Origin: Pyrenophora tritici-repentis
Taxonomy: Eukaryota > Ascomycota > Dothideomycetes > Pleosporales > Pleosporaceae
Length of the DNA: 64,000 bases
NCBI RefSeq assembly: GCF_003171515.1
Contig: NC_089395.1
Coordinates: 62,001-126,000 of the forward strand
Direction: 5' to 3'
The translations under genes and the position numbers were made by a program. The notes beneath the pieces were generated by a model. That model made no database searches, was not told the DNA's origin, and saw nothing but the letters and a program-made list of their open reading frames with translations. Positions 1 through 12,436 of the stretch are shown here, one piece after another. Position 1 is the first letter of the stretch. Each line of letters starts with the position of its first letter.

Positions 1-1356
1 GCTCGTCCTCCTCCAGCCCTTCCATGCCTCTGTGTTGACGACGTGCGTGTTGGATCCTGGATCGACAATCCATCGGTTGCGTAGTTCAGTCTGAGTAGTG
101 TCATCGACAGCCATTGTTGTGAGGGCTTCCACAGGCTCAGTGCGAGCGTCAATTGCAATGACAACCTCATTATCATGGCAGACGCGGTTGTGACTGTCGT
201 GGCCGTCGTGAAGAGGCTTGAGCATTGGGCCAGTCGATATCACGAACGTGTCTGTGTTGGCAGGTGGCTCGCCGTCATCGACTCGCAGTGATCCATTGCT
301 CTGAGGTTGGCGGGTCAACCACCTCTCAAGAGCAGCCTTGATGCGCGCATTGATTTTGGAGTCCTTCCGCGCTTCCTCAACCTTGCGTACAGCCTCAGCT
401 GCAGGTTGATAGGTCTTTGGACGTGCCGGGTGGCGTGGATTCAGTATGAAGCAGTCAGTGTACCAATGCTGCTTCCCGCAGACGCAGGTAGGTGTTGGCC
501 GTGCGCCGTCACGGTGAGCGCCATCACGGTGACCTCGACTAGTTGATGGAGTCTCAGTCGGCTTCGTGATTCCGAGCTCAGCAGCAGAGACTGCCAGGCC
601 AGTAGAGTGAGGCTTTGTGCGGCGTAGGTATGTGGTCATCTCGGCGACGTACGTCTCAAGAGATGAGATCTCTGCAGTGGTGCCTCGTGCTTCATGTTTG
701 AAGATCTCGCGTAGGCAGGATGTGGCGTACTCTTGATCGAGTGCCTTGCAAGCGATCAGAAAGTCCTCTTGCGGTCGGTTGCCGTCAGTCTCTGGTAGAC
801 TAACCGTCTTGCCCTGAGCGGTAATGTATGTCCAGTCGGCCAGCCATTGCTCGACCTTCTTCGTGGCTCGTGGAGCAGTCTTGAGAGCGTTGTATTTGTC
901 GGCAAGCTCGCGGCGGCGAGTTGCGTCGGTTGGGCAAAGGAACTTCTTGAGAGCGACCAGCCGGTCGTAGGGTGTCTCGTGATCCTTGATTAGATGTATG
1001 TGGCGTACAGCAATCGTCTTGCTGATGTCCGTGTTCAGGTCGGCCAGAGCCTTCTTCTGGGTGCGGTACTCGGAGCGGCGGCGCTCCCATCGATCGCATT
1101 CCCATCGGTAGGACTCTCGGTCGTCTGCGGTCAGGTTAGAGAGCCTAGTAGCTCCAGCCTGGTAGTCAATGAGTTGAGGCTCAGGAGCCTCCGCTAGCTC
1201 AGGGAGAAGCTCCCTAGCTACGTCAGGATTGATGTACTGCCAGAGACCGTGGCGGTTGGCAACGTCTCGGCGAATGAACAACCAGGTAAACCAGTCGTCC
1301 GGTGTGTTGAGAATGACAGTGACACGCGTCACAGCTGGGTCGGACTCAGTAGCCAT
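1..1356 (-). CDS. Copia-1 Gag-Pol polyprotein, N-terminal 452 codons (runs off left edge)
   Basis: The frame is open without a stop from ATG 1356 to base 1, and the start reads MATESDPAVTRVTVI. It encodes a copia Gag (UBN2/Retrotran_gag type), then a compact zinc knuckle CVCGKQHWYTDC (C-x-C-x3-H-x4-C) at about residue 295. Near the window edge lies the aspartic-protease box DPGSN. Gag and protease share one frame without an intervening stop, as in Copia-3 and unlike Copia-2 and Copia-4. Gag forms the particle; protease, integrase and RT would follow off-window. No lesion is visible, so the copy may be coding-competent. The start was chosen because it matches the MATGSAVTRVTVI start of the gag at 61872. 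Confidence 0.88.
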   Translation of the reverse strand, partial: MATESDPAVTRVTVILNTPDDWFTWLFIRRDVANRHGLWQYINPDVARELLPELAEAPEPQLIDYQAGATRLSNLTADDRESYRWECDRWERRRSEYRTQKKALADLNTDISKTIAVRHIHLIKDHETPYDRLVALKKFLCPTDATRRRELADKYNALKTAPRATKKVEQWLADWTYITAQGKTVSLPETDGNRPQEDFLIACKALDQEYATSCLREIFKHEARGTTAEISSLETYVAEMTTYLRRTKPHSTGLAVSAAELGITKPTETPSTSRGHRDGAHRDGARPTPTCVCGKQHWYTDCFILNPRHPARPKTYQPAAEAVRKVEEARKDSKINARIKAALERWLTRQPQSNGSLRVDDGEPPANTDTFVISTGPMLKPLHDGHDSHNRVCHDNEVVIAIDARTEPVEALTTMAVDDTTQTELRNRWIVDPGSNTHVVNTEAWKGWRRTS

Positions 1357-1520
1357 TGCAGAGGCTGTAGTCGTGTGTGTAAGGATCAAGGCAGAGATCC
1401 AGGCAATGTGCGTCGTGGGTGAACGCGGTAACAGGTGCGTTGTGGCGAACGCGGTACAGCAACGTGCGACTCGAGCAGAGTGACGATTGCAGCAGCAGGT
1501 GAGAACAATCCTAGGTTGCA

Positions 1521-1534
1521 GCCGGGCTCATAAC
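1521..1534 (-). other. Primer-binding site, half tRNA-iMet type (Copia-1)
   Basis: GCCGGGCTCATAAC on the plus strand directly abuts the LTR. It resembles the 5' half of initiator tRNA-Met up to the anticodon loop (GGGCUCAUAA), the priming mode known for Drosophila copia and Ty5. The same bases abut the LTRs at 14642 and 62145. Confidence 0.7.
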
Positions 1535-1713
1535 TGTTGCGGTGGAGTGAACAGTGCGCATGTGCGGAGAATTGAAGGATTGAACTGAGGTTGTATTGTA
1601 CAAGCTATGGAAAGTTTATGTAGATGGGTGACGTCAACCGTGCTAGTCCCAAATAGGCATCGTTCCATTACAAATGTGAGTTGCGACTGCAGGAGAGACC
1701 CCAAACCGTGACA
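1535..1713 (-). repeat. 5' LTR of Copia-1 (179 bp)
   Basis: On the plus strand it begins TGTTGCGG and ends ACCGTGACA. It shares blocks such as TTGTATTGTACAAGCTATGG with the 147-bp LTRs at 60617 and 62146, so the families are related but distinct. Confidence 0.85.
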
Positions 1714-4700
1714 CCTTCTGATCGGATGCTTCGAATGGAGCGCCCGGGACGTTAATCACGCCGTCATTGCGTAGCTTGACGGCCAGGGCGTAATCGTCCT
1801 CCTCCTTCTTCGACAGGTACTGCACCTTGGGCTTGTTCTTTGATCCAGGTGGGCGGCCCCGCTTGCGCGGCTGAGCCGCTTGGGTGGCTTCCGCCGGTGG
1901 TACCGGTAGTGGCGGTTCATCAGCAATCGCTTCGTCTGTGGTCGGAGATCCACCTGTGCCTTGATCTGCGCCGTCTATCGCTGTAGTCAGATCGCGATAG
2001 TACGGTTTTACGACAGTGGATCGGAACGTCGTTGGGCCGTTGATCATGTCTACAGTAACATCGTGGTCCTTCATATCGATGACTCTATACGGCCCTTGCC
2101 ATCCATTCTTCTCGCGCCATACCATCACCTCACTCTGAAGAGGCAGTGATAGTACCCCGTCTGTGGTAGGCCCATTCCTGGTACCAAGTGCGTTGCTCAC
2201 TGCATGTTCCGCTGCAGCCTTCCGCAGCGCCCTCATCGCTTTCTGGATTGCCTCTGCGCGATGGGTTATCGAGGGAGATGGTGGTGAATCCATGGATATC
2301 CGGGGGTATGCACCGAAGACGAGCAGCGTGGGTACGAGCCCGTCTGGGCCTGCGGTGTCGTTGACGGCCTTGACTGCCATCTGCAACACTGCGGCGTCGC
2401 TGGTGCCAGTGTCAAGCTCTGTCCTCAGGATCTCGTACGCGCGTCTGAGCGGTGCGTGGTATCTTTCTACCTTGCCGATAGACCAATGGGCCTCGGTTGG
2501 CACTTGTTTACATGTGATTCCCATGATCTTCGCCTCTGATCTGAATTCGACTGACGCGAAGTTAGTGCCAGCGTCGTGGGTGACGATATCTGGCGGCCCT
2601 TGATATGTATCAATCCAGAGCAGGCGGAGTGCTTCCCAGGTGTCTTTCGCGCTCATAGACGGTAGAAATCGCGCGCCGTTGAATGTTGTAGCCGAATCGA
2701 TCACGTGAAGCACTGGTTTCCCACTCAGATACATCACATCTACGAGGATCTCGAAGTTGAATTCCCGATCATCTTTCAGCCTAAACTTGAATCGGCGCGG
2801 CGCTGGATCATGCGCTTGGCAGTGATGGCAGAACGTTTGGATCTCTCGGAGCAGCCGTTCATCCACGTCCTCGTGTCCTGCGCGTTTGAGCAATCGTATC
2901 AGCCGTTCGACGGCTGGATGCCCGAACCTCCGGTGTAAGCGTCGGAGCTCAGTCTCCGTAAGGAATACGCGCGCGCGCTCTGCCTTGCTTAGGTGGAACC
3001 ACGGGTGTCCCCATTTGCGAATCACTGGAAAGGTAGCTTTTCCTTGTACCAGCTGGTCCGTAGTATTGTTGAAGTACACGTGGAGCCGGTCCATGTCTTT
3101 CAGACAGAGGAGAAACGGGGTGGGTGCGTTCAAGACCTCAAATTTGATCTTTCCAATCTGTGTCGATACATGTGCGGTTCCAATCGAAGTAGTGACGCTT
3201 CCTTTGCCAAATTGCACAGATGCGTTTCCAGCAGTAGACGTATCTAGAGTTACGGTGGGGTCCTCAGTTTGGAGCGCCAGGAACTGCTCCTTTCCGGCTG
3301 TCGATACTAGACTCCGCAACAATCAATTCAATCCGGTCACTCTCCTAGACCCACTTACCTATCTAGGTAGGGCTTAAACTCCTATAGGTAACTACTAGGC
3401 TTAAAGCGGTAATCAATCAATCCAATCTGAACCTTCTAGGACCCACTTAATTGATTGTTGCGGACTGTGGTCGATACATTTGAGGCACCAGTGTCAGGAA
3501 GAATGCCTTGGTACGTGATTCGCGAGTATCGATCCTCGATAAGGAACTGCGTTGCGGGCGTAATAGGCTCCTTGCACCTGTAGACGTCTTCTCCGGTCAC
3601 GTGGTGCAGAAAGGCCTGATCTGTGAGGTACTTAACTGCCAGTCTTTGGTCTTCATCATCTTCGTCTTGCTCCTCTAGGAAGAACTGGTCGACTTCTTCC
3701 CCCTCGTACGCGACGAGAAATGTGCTAAACTCCATTTGCTCTCCCGTAATCGCGCAGTGTGTGATGTACTGCGCTTTTGAGCGTTTTCTTTCTTCAAGCG
3801 TATGGTTTGTGGACCAACAGCCTGTCTTGCTGCAGACGTAACATTTCTTGTCGATTTGTGTGTTGACTCCAGAGCGGTGCTGAAGCCCACCGCGTCCGCG
3901 GGTGAATCCGCTGCGTCCACCACGAGGGTTGTAATTCCCTCGCAATCTTCCAGAGCTGTTGTTGTTGTACCGACGATCCAAGTAGTACTGGCTATCCGTA
4001 TCCGCCTCAGTGAAGTTGACGGAGACGGTCATGGCGAGTGAGTTTTCGATTGACGATCGCAGATCTCCAAACAGAACCTCGCATTCTAGAGACGGCTTGT
4101 AGAGTGCCATCTCGAGCTCCTTCACGCCTCGGCATGCTGTGATTACAGTCGTTCGGAGCGCGTATTCTCCCATGTACTGCTGTCCAAGTGCTCTTTGACA
4201 CAATTGGAGCTTGTCCAGCATGATGTCAAGGACCTCGTGGAGGTTCTTTTCGGGGTTCTCCCTGCGGACTTTGACAAACGATGTCGTCGTCCAGTCCGCG
4301 TAGTAATGGCCGTGGTTGACGTCTGTGTCGAAGTGGTTCTTGAGCTTTGTGTAGGCAGTCAAGAACGTATCCATCCGCTGATCGACGAAGTGGAGGTAAT
4401 ACTCCTCTGCGCGGCCGTCGAGAATCCGTGGAAAGACTGCATGGAACTGCCCTGGCTCGATGTCTGCGTGATAACAGATGCTGTAGAAGATTTTCAATTT
4501 ATCGTCTAGGAGGTCGTACGGCTTTCCCGTATACTTTTTGTCTCGGTCCCACATTTTCACGAAGACATTGATCGTCTTAGGATCTAGTTTCTCATTGCTA
4601 AACTCGATTGGTGGAACTGCCTTGTACGGGTCTGTTTCACCAGAGGGCACAATTGGGGGAACGCTCGGTCCCTTCGGACGTTGCGGGTATGCTGGTGTAT

Positions 4701-5574
4701 ACTCGCGGAATCGGTCGAAGTTGTTGTAGGTGAGGGGAGGTTGCTGACTTTGGACGCGCTGATAGGCTGGCTGCGGTGCGGATTCAGTTGTCTCTACAGG
4801 CTGGCTTCGGATTGGTTGGTTTTGGGCTTTCTCAATCGTTTTTGCTAGCTGGTCCTGAATCTGTTGTTCTTCCTCAACGGTCTCCTGTCGTCCTTGCACA
4901 CGGGCGTGGGTCTGGTCTTGATCGCGGGTTTGCCGACTGTCTACGTCTCGGCCTCTTGTCCTTACAGGCGTTTGGGTTCGGCTCTGGGCCTGGCTTGATA
5001 ATCTCCTGTCTGTGGACTGTACTGATCCTTCACTGCGTTGTTGCCGTAGTGCCCGCTCTTGCAACATGTGCGCAGCTGATCGTGTGTCAAACACAGCCGA
5101 CTGGAATACGTCCTGAGGCCATTCTAGGTACTCCTCCATGCGTAATAACCTAGCTAGAGACTCACTAGGTGCCATATTAATACGGCCAGTATACACTCCC
5201 TTAAAGCGGAGGATCCGCTTTAGTTCCTTTGTGTATATTGGCTGGGCACGTAGGAACATTGCCTCTGTCCATCCTTCAAAGTCCTGACGGAACTCCCAAA
5301 AGAGTTCTTCATCTGCTGTTGGTCGATCTGTATAGTCCGCAATCGCACGCGCAATGTACGTTGTTGCTGTAGTAATCCCTACCTCATCGTCTGGAGCTTC
5401 AACGTTGTCCTCCCAAATCTCTGGATCGATGTGATGCCATTCTCTTGGTTTTATGTTTGTGGTCCCTAGTAGCGCCTCTAGTGTGGGTACCACTCTTCTA
5501 CTACTGCTCGCCATTCCTACTGCCGGCGTCCTGGCTACCGGTGCTCTTTCCGATGATGTTCTCTCTCCTGCCAT
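1714..5574 (-). pseudogene. Copia-A Gag-Pol (gag, protease, integrase) interrupted by a MITE
   Basis: The frame starts at ATG 5574 (MAGERTSSERAP), which aligns with ATG 46267 of copy 2. In order: a long Q/R-rich Gag; a zinc-knuckle-like CYVCSKTGCWSTNH; protease box DTGAS just before the MITE; then HHCC (RRFGHP, CHHC) and the integrase core with DVMYL, THDAGTNF and KVERYH. An AT-hook-like RGRPPGSKNK follows. The MITE (3308-3469) plus its duplication splits the frame after DTGASN. The track from 1643 reads into Copia-1 LTR sequence, so its last residues are not native. Copy 2 shows the uninterrupted arrangement. The product here would be a truncated polyprotein. Confidence 0.88.
3308..3469 (-). 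mobile_element. 162-bp hAT-type MITE, copy 1
   Basis: It is flanked by perfect 8-bp duplications GTCGATAC (3300-3307 and 3470-3477). The terminal inverted repeats share CCGCAACAATCAATT, with outer ends TAGACT and CACAGT. By eye, its reverse complement is identical to the MITEs at 22082 and 23522. Copia-A copy 2 has a single GTATCGAC (48363-48370) at the same site, an empty-site allele that confirms the boundaries. There is no coding capacity, so it must be mobilised in trans. Confidence 0.95.
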
Positions 5575-5876
5575 TGTGTTCTTGTTGACGCTTGTTGCGC
5601 TAGCTGCGTTCGCTAGAGATGCGTCGGTGGTCGTGGGTTGTACACGGGTCAAATCTCAACCGGTCGGTTGGCGCGTGTATAGACGGCGTCTTGGAACGCT
5701 TCTGATACGGCTGTAACGGTCGGTCGCTAGCCACGAACGACGCCTGATATAGCTAACAGTGAGCTTAGCATAGATAACTCCGCCTTGCTGATATAGGCAA
5801 TCTAGGGAACGCGCGGGTAAAGAATCTATCTCTTCTTAACCTAACTGTCTGTGACTGCCGTGCAATCACTGATCAG

Positions 5877-6073
5877 TGTTGGAAGGCCTTGTACGATCGT
5901 ACGGTGAATAACAGTAGCTAAGGTAATCTTGTGTATTGGTATTCTGGTGTATGATGATTCTACGAATGTGGGGGCTACGAAGGTATACATAACGTTGGGT
6001 CCGAGTTGGGCCGAAGTAGGATCGAGGCGGTACATTGGGCCTTATTAGGCGACACACCGTGTGTATGCCGACA
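5877..6073 (-). repeat. 5' LTR of Copia-A copy 1 (197 bp)
   Basis: TGTTGGAAGG...ATGCCGACA on the plus strand, the inverse of the LTRs at 45767 and 51571. Confidence 0.93.
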
Positions 6074-6322
6074 ATTAGAGTCCTGTATCAGTCGGTGACT
6101 ATGTAGGACTTTGGCTAAGCCGTTCTATGTATGTTGTTCAATATGGAGTTTCTATAGGTCTTGTACAATTTGGAGGATAGTTGCGTAGTCCAATTTCCGA
6201 GCTAGTCTTCCATTGGCGCGGGTGCTAAAGAGCAGTGTGGTGAACAGAAAGAGATGTAACAGCGAGCTCTTTGCGAAAAGAAATATTGTTTGTAGTTTTA
6301 TACAGTGTCTGTCTGTTGTTTT

Positions 6323-6655
6323 GTGTAGGCGTCTGTATATAGGGATCTACAAGAGAGAGAATAGATCTATACAGCTATTGCCTGGTCGATGTTTTGCTCG
6401 TGCGTGTGCTAGTGAAAGCAGGTGCTGGAGCGGTTCGGTATATGGGGTCGGTATATCGAGTCGGTTTAGGTCGTTCGGTGGAGAGGGCTTTTGGTGTAGG
6501 CGTCTGTATATAGGGATCTACAAGAGAGATAATAGATCTATACATCTAGTGCCTGGTCGGTGTTTTGCTCGTGAGTGTGCTGGTGACAGCAGGTGCTGGA
6601 GCGGTTCGGTATATGGGGTCGGTATATCGAGTTGGTTTAGGGCGTTCGGGTATAG
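6323..6655 (-). repeat. 171-bp tandem repeats in the LINE-1 3' UTR (2 units)
   Basis: GTGTAGGCGTCTGTATATAG recurs at 6323 and 6494. The LINE copy at 42299-43827 has six starts of the same unit, so this is a variable-number repeat inside the element's 3' region. ORFs read across it are repeat shadows. Confidence 0.85.
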
Positions 6656-6909
6656 GTAGCATCTAGATATATAGGCCTATTACTTTGCAGCAATAGAGCT
6701 ATATACCTAAGGAAGAGCCGTTGCTCTGTCGGTTTCGTAGAGGGTGCCTTCGATCGAACATCTAAAATCAGTTGGCGCACGGGCCATTTGCAGAGATTTC
6801 TCTCAACTAAGGCCAGGTAACAACTCTGTCAAAGTTGCAGCGGCCAGCGCGCCCGCCACAACGCCTGCACGCAAAAGCAGACGTTGGAAACTGATTCTAG
6901 GAAGGCATT

Positions 6910-8166
6910 TCAATGGAATTGAGATGAAAAAAGGGTAATCCAGGACCTTTTTGTCATCTCGAAAAGTTGGTGTTCGATGTATTTGGCTGAGTAGGTAGCT
7001 TTGTTTAGAGCGGTTGCTCTTGCTTTGTATTTCTCATACTCTTGGCGTTGTTCCGTTTGTTGTATCCTTTTGATTGTCGTGCCTAGGTAGGCAATGCTCT
7101 TTGTTGTTGATCTGGGGTCCTCTTTGGTTGCTTCTTTTGCTAGGTAGTCTGCTCTTTCGTTTCCAACTATATCTGTGTGTCCAGGTGCCCAGAGTAGGTG
7201 GATGTTTGCTTGTTTTCGTCGGATCGTATTTGCCGCTTTTAGACATCGGAGTTGCCAATGCTGTCCTGGGTTATCTGATAGGTTTTTAAGCCTGTAGATT
7301 GCTGCTTGGTTATCTGCGTAGACCTCAAATTCCTGGTCGGTTGTAGCGTTCTTTGCTGCGTATTCGAATGCTCGTGTGATCCCTTCTAGTTCGCCGTTGT
7401 AGACTAGCTGGTATTGTCCGATATTAACTGTTTCTGAGTAGATCTCTTGCTGAGTTGAGTTGTAGACTGCTATCCCAACTCCTATTCCTTTTCCTTCTTG
7501 TGTTTGCGAGGCGTCTGAGTATATTGTCGTGTAATTGTCTAGCCTTGTTTTAATGTAGGCTTGGTGCGCATTTGCCTCCTCTTCTTTGGATTTTTGAGAG
7601 ACTGTTACGGTATAGTTTAGAGTATCCCATGGCCTAAACCGGTATGGGATAGTCTGCTCTGTGTCTCTTTTGTTGTTTTTAGGAATTGCGTTAGTAATAG
7701 TTTGTAGCTGTCTGTGCTGGTTTGGTTTCTTTGAGCGTTGGAGATTAGTTGATTGGATCCGAGTTATTGCCTTTGCAATTGGATGGGTGTTGGCTAGCAG
7801 GTTTGCTCTGCTTGCGTAGTTCCGGATAGTTGAGTTAAGCCTAATTGCTGGTGGTAGTAGGCTCGCTTCGAGGCTTGTAGGGACTGTTGGTGCTGTTCTA
7901 AACACTCCTAGTGTTTTTCGACAAGCCAGGTTGTGTAGTGACTGTAGTTTCTTTGTAGCGTAGGGTTGGTTTTGCCAGTATATTTGTGCTCCGTAGTCTG
8001 ACACGCTGGTTACACATGCTAAGTATAGTTGTCTAATAGCGTGTGTTGATAGGCCGAGTTCAATGTTCGCTAGTCTTCCTAGCCTGTAGAAAGCTTGTCT
8101 GGCTTGGCTTACACGTATAGACACATGTGATTTGAATGATAGTCGGTTGTCTAGATAGATACCTAG
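6910..8166 (-). pseudogene. LINE-1 ORF2, C-terminal part (RT thumb and RNase H)
   Basis: The fragment continues the RT at 13646-14413 after removal of hAT-1: WLGIRL in the right part and LLGIYLDNRLSFKSHV in the left. RNase H is well preserved, with YSDASQTQEGKGIGVG (first Asp), GELEGI (Glu), VYADNQAA (Asp) and WAPGHTDIVGNERADYLA (His, Asp). It normally removes RNA during target-primed reverse transcription. The ORF stops at 6910 and no C-terminal zinc motif follows. It is broken only by the hAT insertion and the missing 5' end. Confidence 0.85.
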
Positions 8167-11100
8167 CAGACTTTCCAAAAAGCAAGTTGACTTGGATTAC
8201 TTGCTTGACTTGCTTGGTTTAAACCAAGCAAGCAAGTCAAGTAAGAGCTGGGCAGCTAAGCAAGCAAGTCAAGTCAAGATACTTTGCTTGCTTGGCTTAC
8301 TTGGTTTACTTGGTTGTTTTAGCGTTACTGTGATGAGGGTGCTAAAACTGCTGTACGGTAGATGTCGCGATGGTTTTGAAGTGTTGCAGTTGCCTCGGTT
8401 GAGTCCCAAACAGGCTAAGCGGCTATCAAATAACGTTAGCCTTAGTCTAGCGCATTGCTCCAATCTCGACGTACGCCTGTCTAGAAGCCTATCGCAATGC
8501 AGTATCCCCTATAGCAACGCGTTTTCCAGTGATTTATACTGCCCTGATACCCCCAATATGGCCAAACGTCGCCTACCACAAACTTCTGCTCGGAGCAAAC
8601 GTACGAAAGTAGCCGCTGCCACCAACAACGTCGCCTCAACTCCTGAGGCTTCACCTGAGCCTGCATCTAAGCCTGCATCTAAGCCTAGACCTCAGCGTCG
8701 ATCACCTCGCAAAACCCTAGCTGCCGCAAGCCAGGCTAACGCCTCGCCGCCAATACCTACCTTCGAGTTGCAGTTCTTAGAGTCGCAGGCGGAGGCTGAG
8801 ATTGTCGCGCCCACCGAGGGCAGCCGAGCTGGCACGGTGGCTACAACTGAGGCTGGAGAGGGTGGTCAGGATGAGACAAACAGCGCACTAGTTGAGAACT
8901 TTGACGGCATTGACTGGGCACGTTTACCTGATTTTATCAAGCCATTGGCGCGTTCTAAGCGCCCAAAAAGTTGGATCTTTCAGTATGGCTACCGCGTTGT
9001 TGAGCGCCATGCTACATCTCGAATCTGGTTTGTGTGCAAGTACTGCCATGTACACAAAACTATCGACGCTGGCCGTGGTGGTTTGTTTAACATTACTCAG
9101 GCTACAACCTCAGCAGCCACCCATCTCAGCCAACCAAAGCCTGGCCACAACCTTACGAAAGATGGCCCAAAGTTAGCGCAGAGAGCTCGAGGCCAGCTGT
9201 CGTTGCGGCAAGCTTTTGACGCTGGTTTAGACGTACAACAAAACACTGCTAACGCGTTTGGAAACTTCGACGTAGAGGGCTTTCGAACAGCCACTGTCAT
9301 GTGGCTTGTTAACCGAAACCACCCGCTCAGCGAACTTACGACGCCTGATTTTAGAGAGATGATGAGATTTGCCAACCCAGAGGCAGAGGCAGCGTTGTGG
9401 GTAAGTAATACCAGCGTTTCTACCTTTGTGATGAGGTTGTTCCGGTCTATACGACCGCAAGTTATCGACACCCTGTCAGGCTCAGTAAGCAAAATACACG
9501 TAAGCTTTGATGGCTGGACAACAAAGGGTGGTAAACGTGGCTTCTTTGGAGTAGTCGCTCACTTTGCCGACGCAGCTGGAATAATACGAGACTTACCAAT
9601 CGATCTGCCTGAGCTCGCTGGCGCCCACACCGGTGAGGCTATTGCCAAAGCTATCTCGACGACGCTCTCAGCATACGGAATAACAAGCGACCGATTAGGC
9701 TATTTTGTACTCGACAACGCTACCAACAACGACACTGCGATCGCCGCGCTCGCGCGCGAGTACGAATTTGAGTCCGCTCACCGGCGCCTCCGCTGCAGTT
9801 GTCACACGCTTAACCTCATCGGCCAGGCTATTATATTTGGCACCAACAAAGACGCCTACGGCAACACTCAAGAGCAGTACAATACCGAGGAGCAGTATAT
9901 GCGAGAGTGGCGGAAAGATGGCCCTATTGGAGTGCTAGTTGACGTCATCAACTATATCAAAACGCCGCAACAGTACGAGCTTTTTCGTGGCTACCAGCGC
10001 CTTGCCAACAACAACCTGCCTGCTGAAGGGCGTCTCAAAGTACTCGAGCCAGTCAAGCCTGTCGTCACTCGCTGGAACTCATACTATGCTGCTTTTGAGC
10101 GCGCTACCAAGCTTCAAGCCGCGTATAACTTGTACGCTGAGCATCATATCAATAGGGTTATCCTTGAAGATGCGCACGCTGCGCAGCGGAATAATAAGCG
10201 GCCCGACGCCCCAAACTGGATGAGATCAACTGGGCTCCGAGCTGCTGACTGGGCGGTGATTGCAGAGTACCAGGACTGCTTAGAGCCGCTCAAGTACGCC
10301 ACAAAACGCCTCGAGGGACGCTCTAAGGATGGCAAATACGGCGCAATCTATGAGGTTATACCCGTTTTTGAGTACGTACTCAGCAAGCTTGAGGCCCGGG
10401 CGCGCCCGTTCGAGCACGTCGACTTCAACGCTCATGCCGAGGCTCCAGAGGATCACCTCAACGTCAACCTCCGCGCCGCGTGGAGCAAAGCCAACGACTA
10501 CTACAACAAGCTCGACGACTCGCCCGCTTACTACGCCGCTGTTTGCCTACACCCGTACTACAAGAACTACTGCGATGTGGCGTGGGCAGACAAAGCTGAT
10601 TGGCTTACTAGTGCCAACGCGTCGTTCCAACAGCTTTGGGCGGCATACAAACCTCAACGAGCACGCCAGCGGTATACAACTGCGCCGAGTAGCAACAACA
10701 TAGACGAGGCAATTATTGCTATACTTAGCCGCAACAATGACCGAGAGGCTCCACTTGACGAGTTTGAGCGCTGGAAAACACAAGAGCCGCAGTGGACGCA
10801 GGAGCAGTACAACGCAGATGGAAATCCTGTCCAATACTGGATACAACTACTGCCGAAATACCCGCATTTAGCGCAGTTTGCAATCGATATCATGACTATC
10901 CCAGCATCAAGCAGCGACTGTGAGCGCCTCTTCAGTGAGCTTGGCGACCTTCTTGAACCTAAACGACGTGCTCTGGGCAGTGAGCTACTCGCAGCTCTTC
11001 AATTAGTAAGGTCATGGGTTGATGTTGATGTTGTTGATTATGGTTTAACGCCCTATCTGTAACCTCCCATAGGGTATTCGGGCGGGTCCCGCCGTGGTCT

Positions 11101-11444
11101 TATAGTGCTGTCGCACTTGCCTCGTGGAACCTATTCCTAGGTGTTTTGTATCTAAGGGGAGTGATGTCCTGCCTATATACATGTTCGTGAAAAGGACTCC
11201 CGCCATTTGAAGCCGTTTTCCTACAATATTCTAGTATTTCGTGGCTTGCGCCTTTGATCGATGCAGTACAGTAACTGCTTTTTAGAGAGAGAAACGAAAA
11301 AGTAACAAGAGGCAATTTGAGATATAATAAAAGGTTTGAGAGAGAGCGTGTGGGTTGTGGCATCTATGCGGCGTTTTGCCGCGAATCCTACACTGAATAA
11401 TGCCAAGGAATTCAGCGGGTCTTTGTGAAATTCAAAAATAGAAA

Positions 11445-12330
11445 TCACTCGTCATAGAAGGAGTTCGTTACCTTCACGAAGGTCTCGAACTCTTGTGGCT
11501 GGTCTATTAATTGCGCGAGGTACGCTAGGCCTTCCTGTCTTGTGCGAGGGGGCACGATGGGGCGTAGAGGCCACTTCTTGAAGTGTGTTGTGGCTCTCTT
11601 GCAGAACACTAGGTGTTCTGGCGTCTTGGGCCTGCCGCATAGGCATTTCGAGGTATCCTCGTGGTTGAATTTTCGGTGGTACCATTCAAAGTCGCCATGC
11701 GTTGAGCGTATCATAAGGACTTTCGCGAGTATCCTTCGGGGTAGCCATAGCGCTGCGGGCGTGCGCCTAGTATCGTATGGCAGCTGCCATTGCGTGTACC
11801 ATGCTGATAGCCTACTGCTCTTATCCTTCCACCAAGTGTCCCTTGTATGTTCGAGGAGGCGGCGGCCTACTGTTCGTATACCGGATCTTGTGGGGGAGGC
11901 GGCCATGCCGTATGGCTGGTGCGGGTCTTTGGCCTCGTTGTCAGCCAGCTGGTCGGCGAGTTCGTTTCCAACAATCTTCATGTGTCCCGGCGCCCACCGC
12001 GTTTTCACGCTGTAGGCCTCCATAGCTCCATGAATTTGGAGGAACGCCCATTGGGAGGAGGCAGGGGCGGCTCCGCGTATGCCCCATATTACCGAAGTGC
12101 TGTCTATGCAGAGTACGATCTCCCTCTGGCTAGGCAGTGAGAGTTGTAGTGCGTGTTTGAGTCCTCTGCACGCGCCTATAGCCTCCGCATCGAAGACGTG
12201 GCTAAGGGCATTTAGTGAGCCTTGTCCAGTCGCCACGGCGGCCTGGCCCTGGTATATAGCGTACCCGTAAGTGACCACCCTTGTACCGTTGATTTGTTGT
12301 TCAGACCCGTCTGAGAAGACAGTGATTGTC
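11445..12330 (-). pseudogene. LINE-2 RNase H and C-terminal zinc domain
   Basis: The frame contains VFSDGSEQQ (catalytic Asp), FDAEAIGACRGLKHAL (Glu), CIDSTSVIWG (Asp) and RWAPGHMKIVGNELADQLAD. It then has WYHRKFNHEDTSKCLCG and EHLVFCK, the cysteine-rich RT-associated zinc-binding tail of Tad-like LINEs. It is downstream of the RT fragment in the same element. The start at 12278 in a simple ORF call is only a GTG; the frame is open further upstream. Confidence 0.8.
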
Positions 12331-12436
12331 TCTTGTCCAAGAGACTCCCACCAGATGGTGAAATTCTGGGCAGCAATGTCCTTTCCTTGCCCTTGCGTTG
12401 GGTCCTGCCTCGACCCGTATGAAAAGTGAGGGCTGG

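Larger units (their letters stand above)
1..1713 (-). mobile_element. Copia-1, Ty1/copia LTR element, 5' part only
   Basis: The 5' end of a Ty1/copia retrotransposon on the minus strand: LTR 1535-1713, primer-binding site 1521-1534, and a gag-pol frame open to the window edge. It is inserted in copia-A copy 1; the right copy of the target duplication appears to be CCTTC at 1714-1718, and the left copy is off-window. The gag is clearly related to that of the gag-only element at 60617-62292. Confidence 0.9.
1714..6073 (-). mobile_element. Copia-A copy 1, copia-like LTR element, 3' part missing
   Basis: A 5' LTR (5877-6073) and gag through integrase on the minus strand, cut at 1714 by Copia-1, so RT and RNase H lie beyond the window. 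A 162-bp MITE sits in the coding region. It is inserted into the 3' end of LINE-1 (right flank ATTAG, 6074-6078). It is almost identical to copy 2 at 45767-51767. Confidence 0.9.

Noticed and set aside
6213..6659. ORFs over the 171-bp LINE repeats (also 42457-43005)
   Set aside because: They read the non-coding 3' UTR antisense to the LINE; repetition keeps them open.
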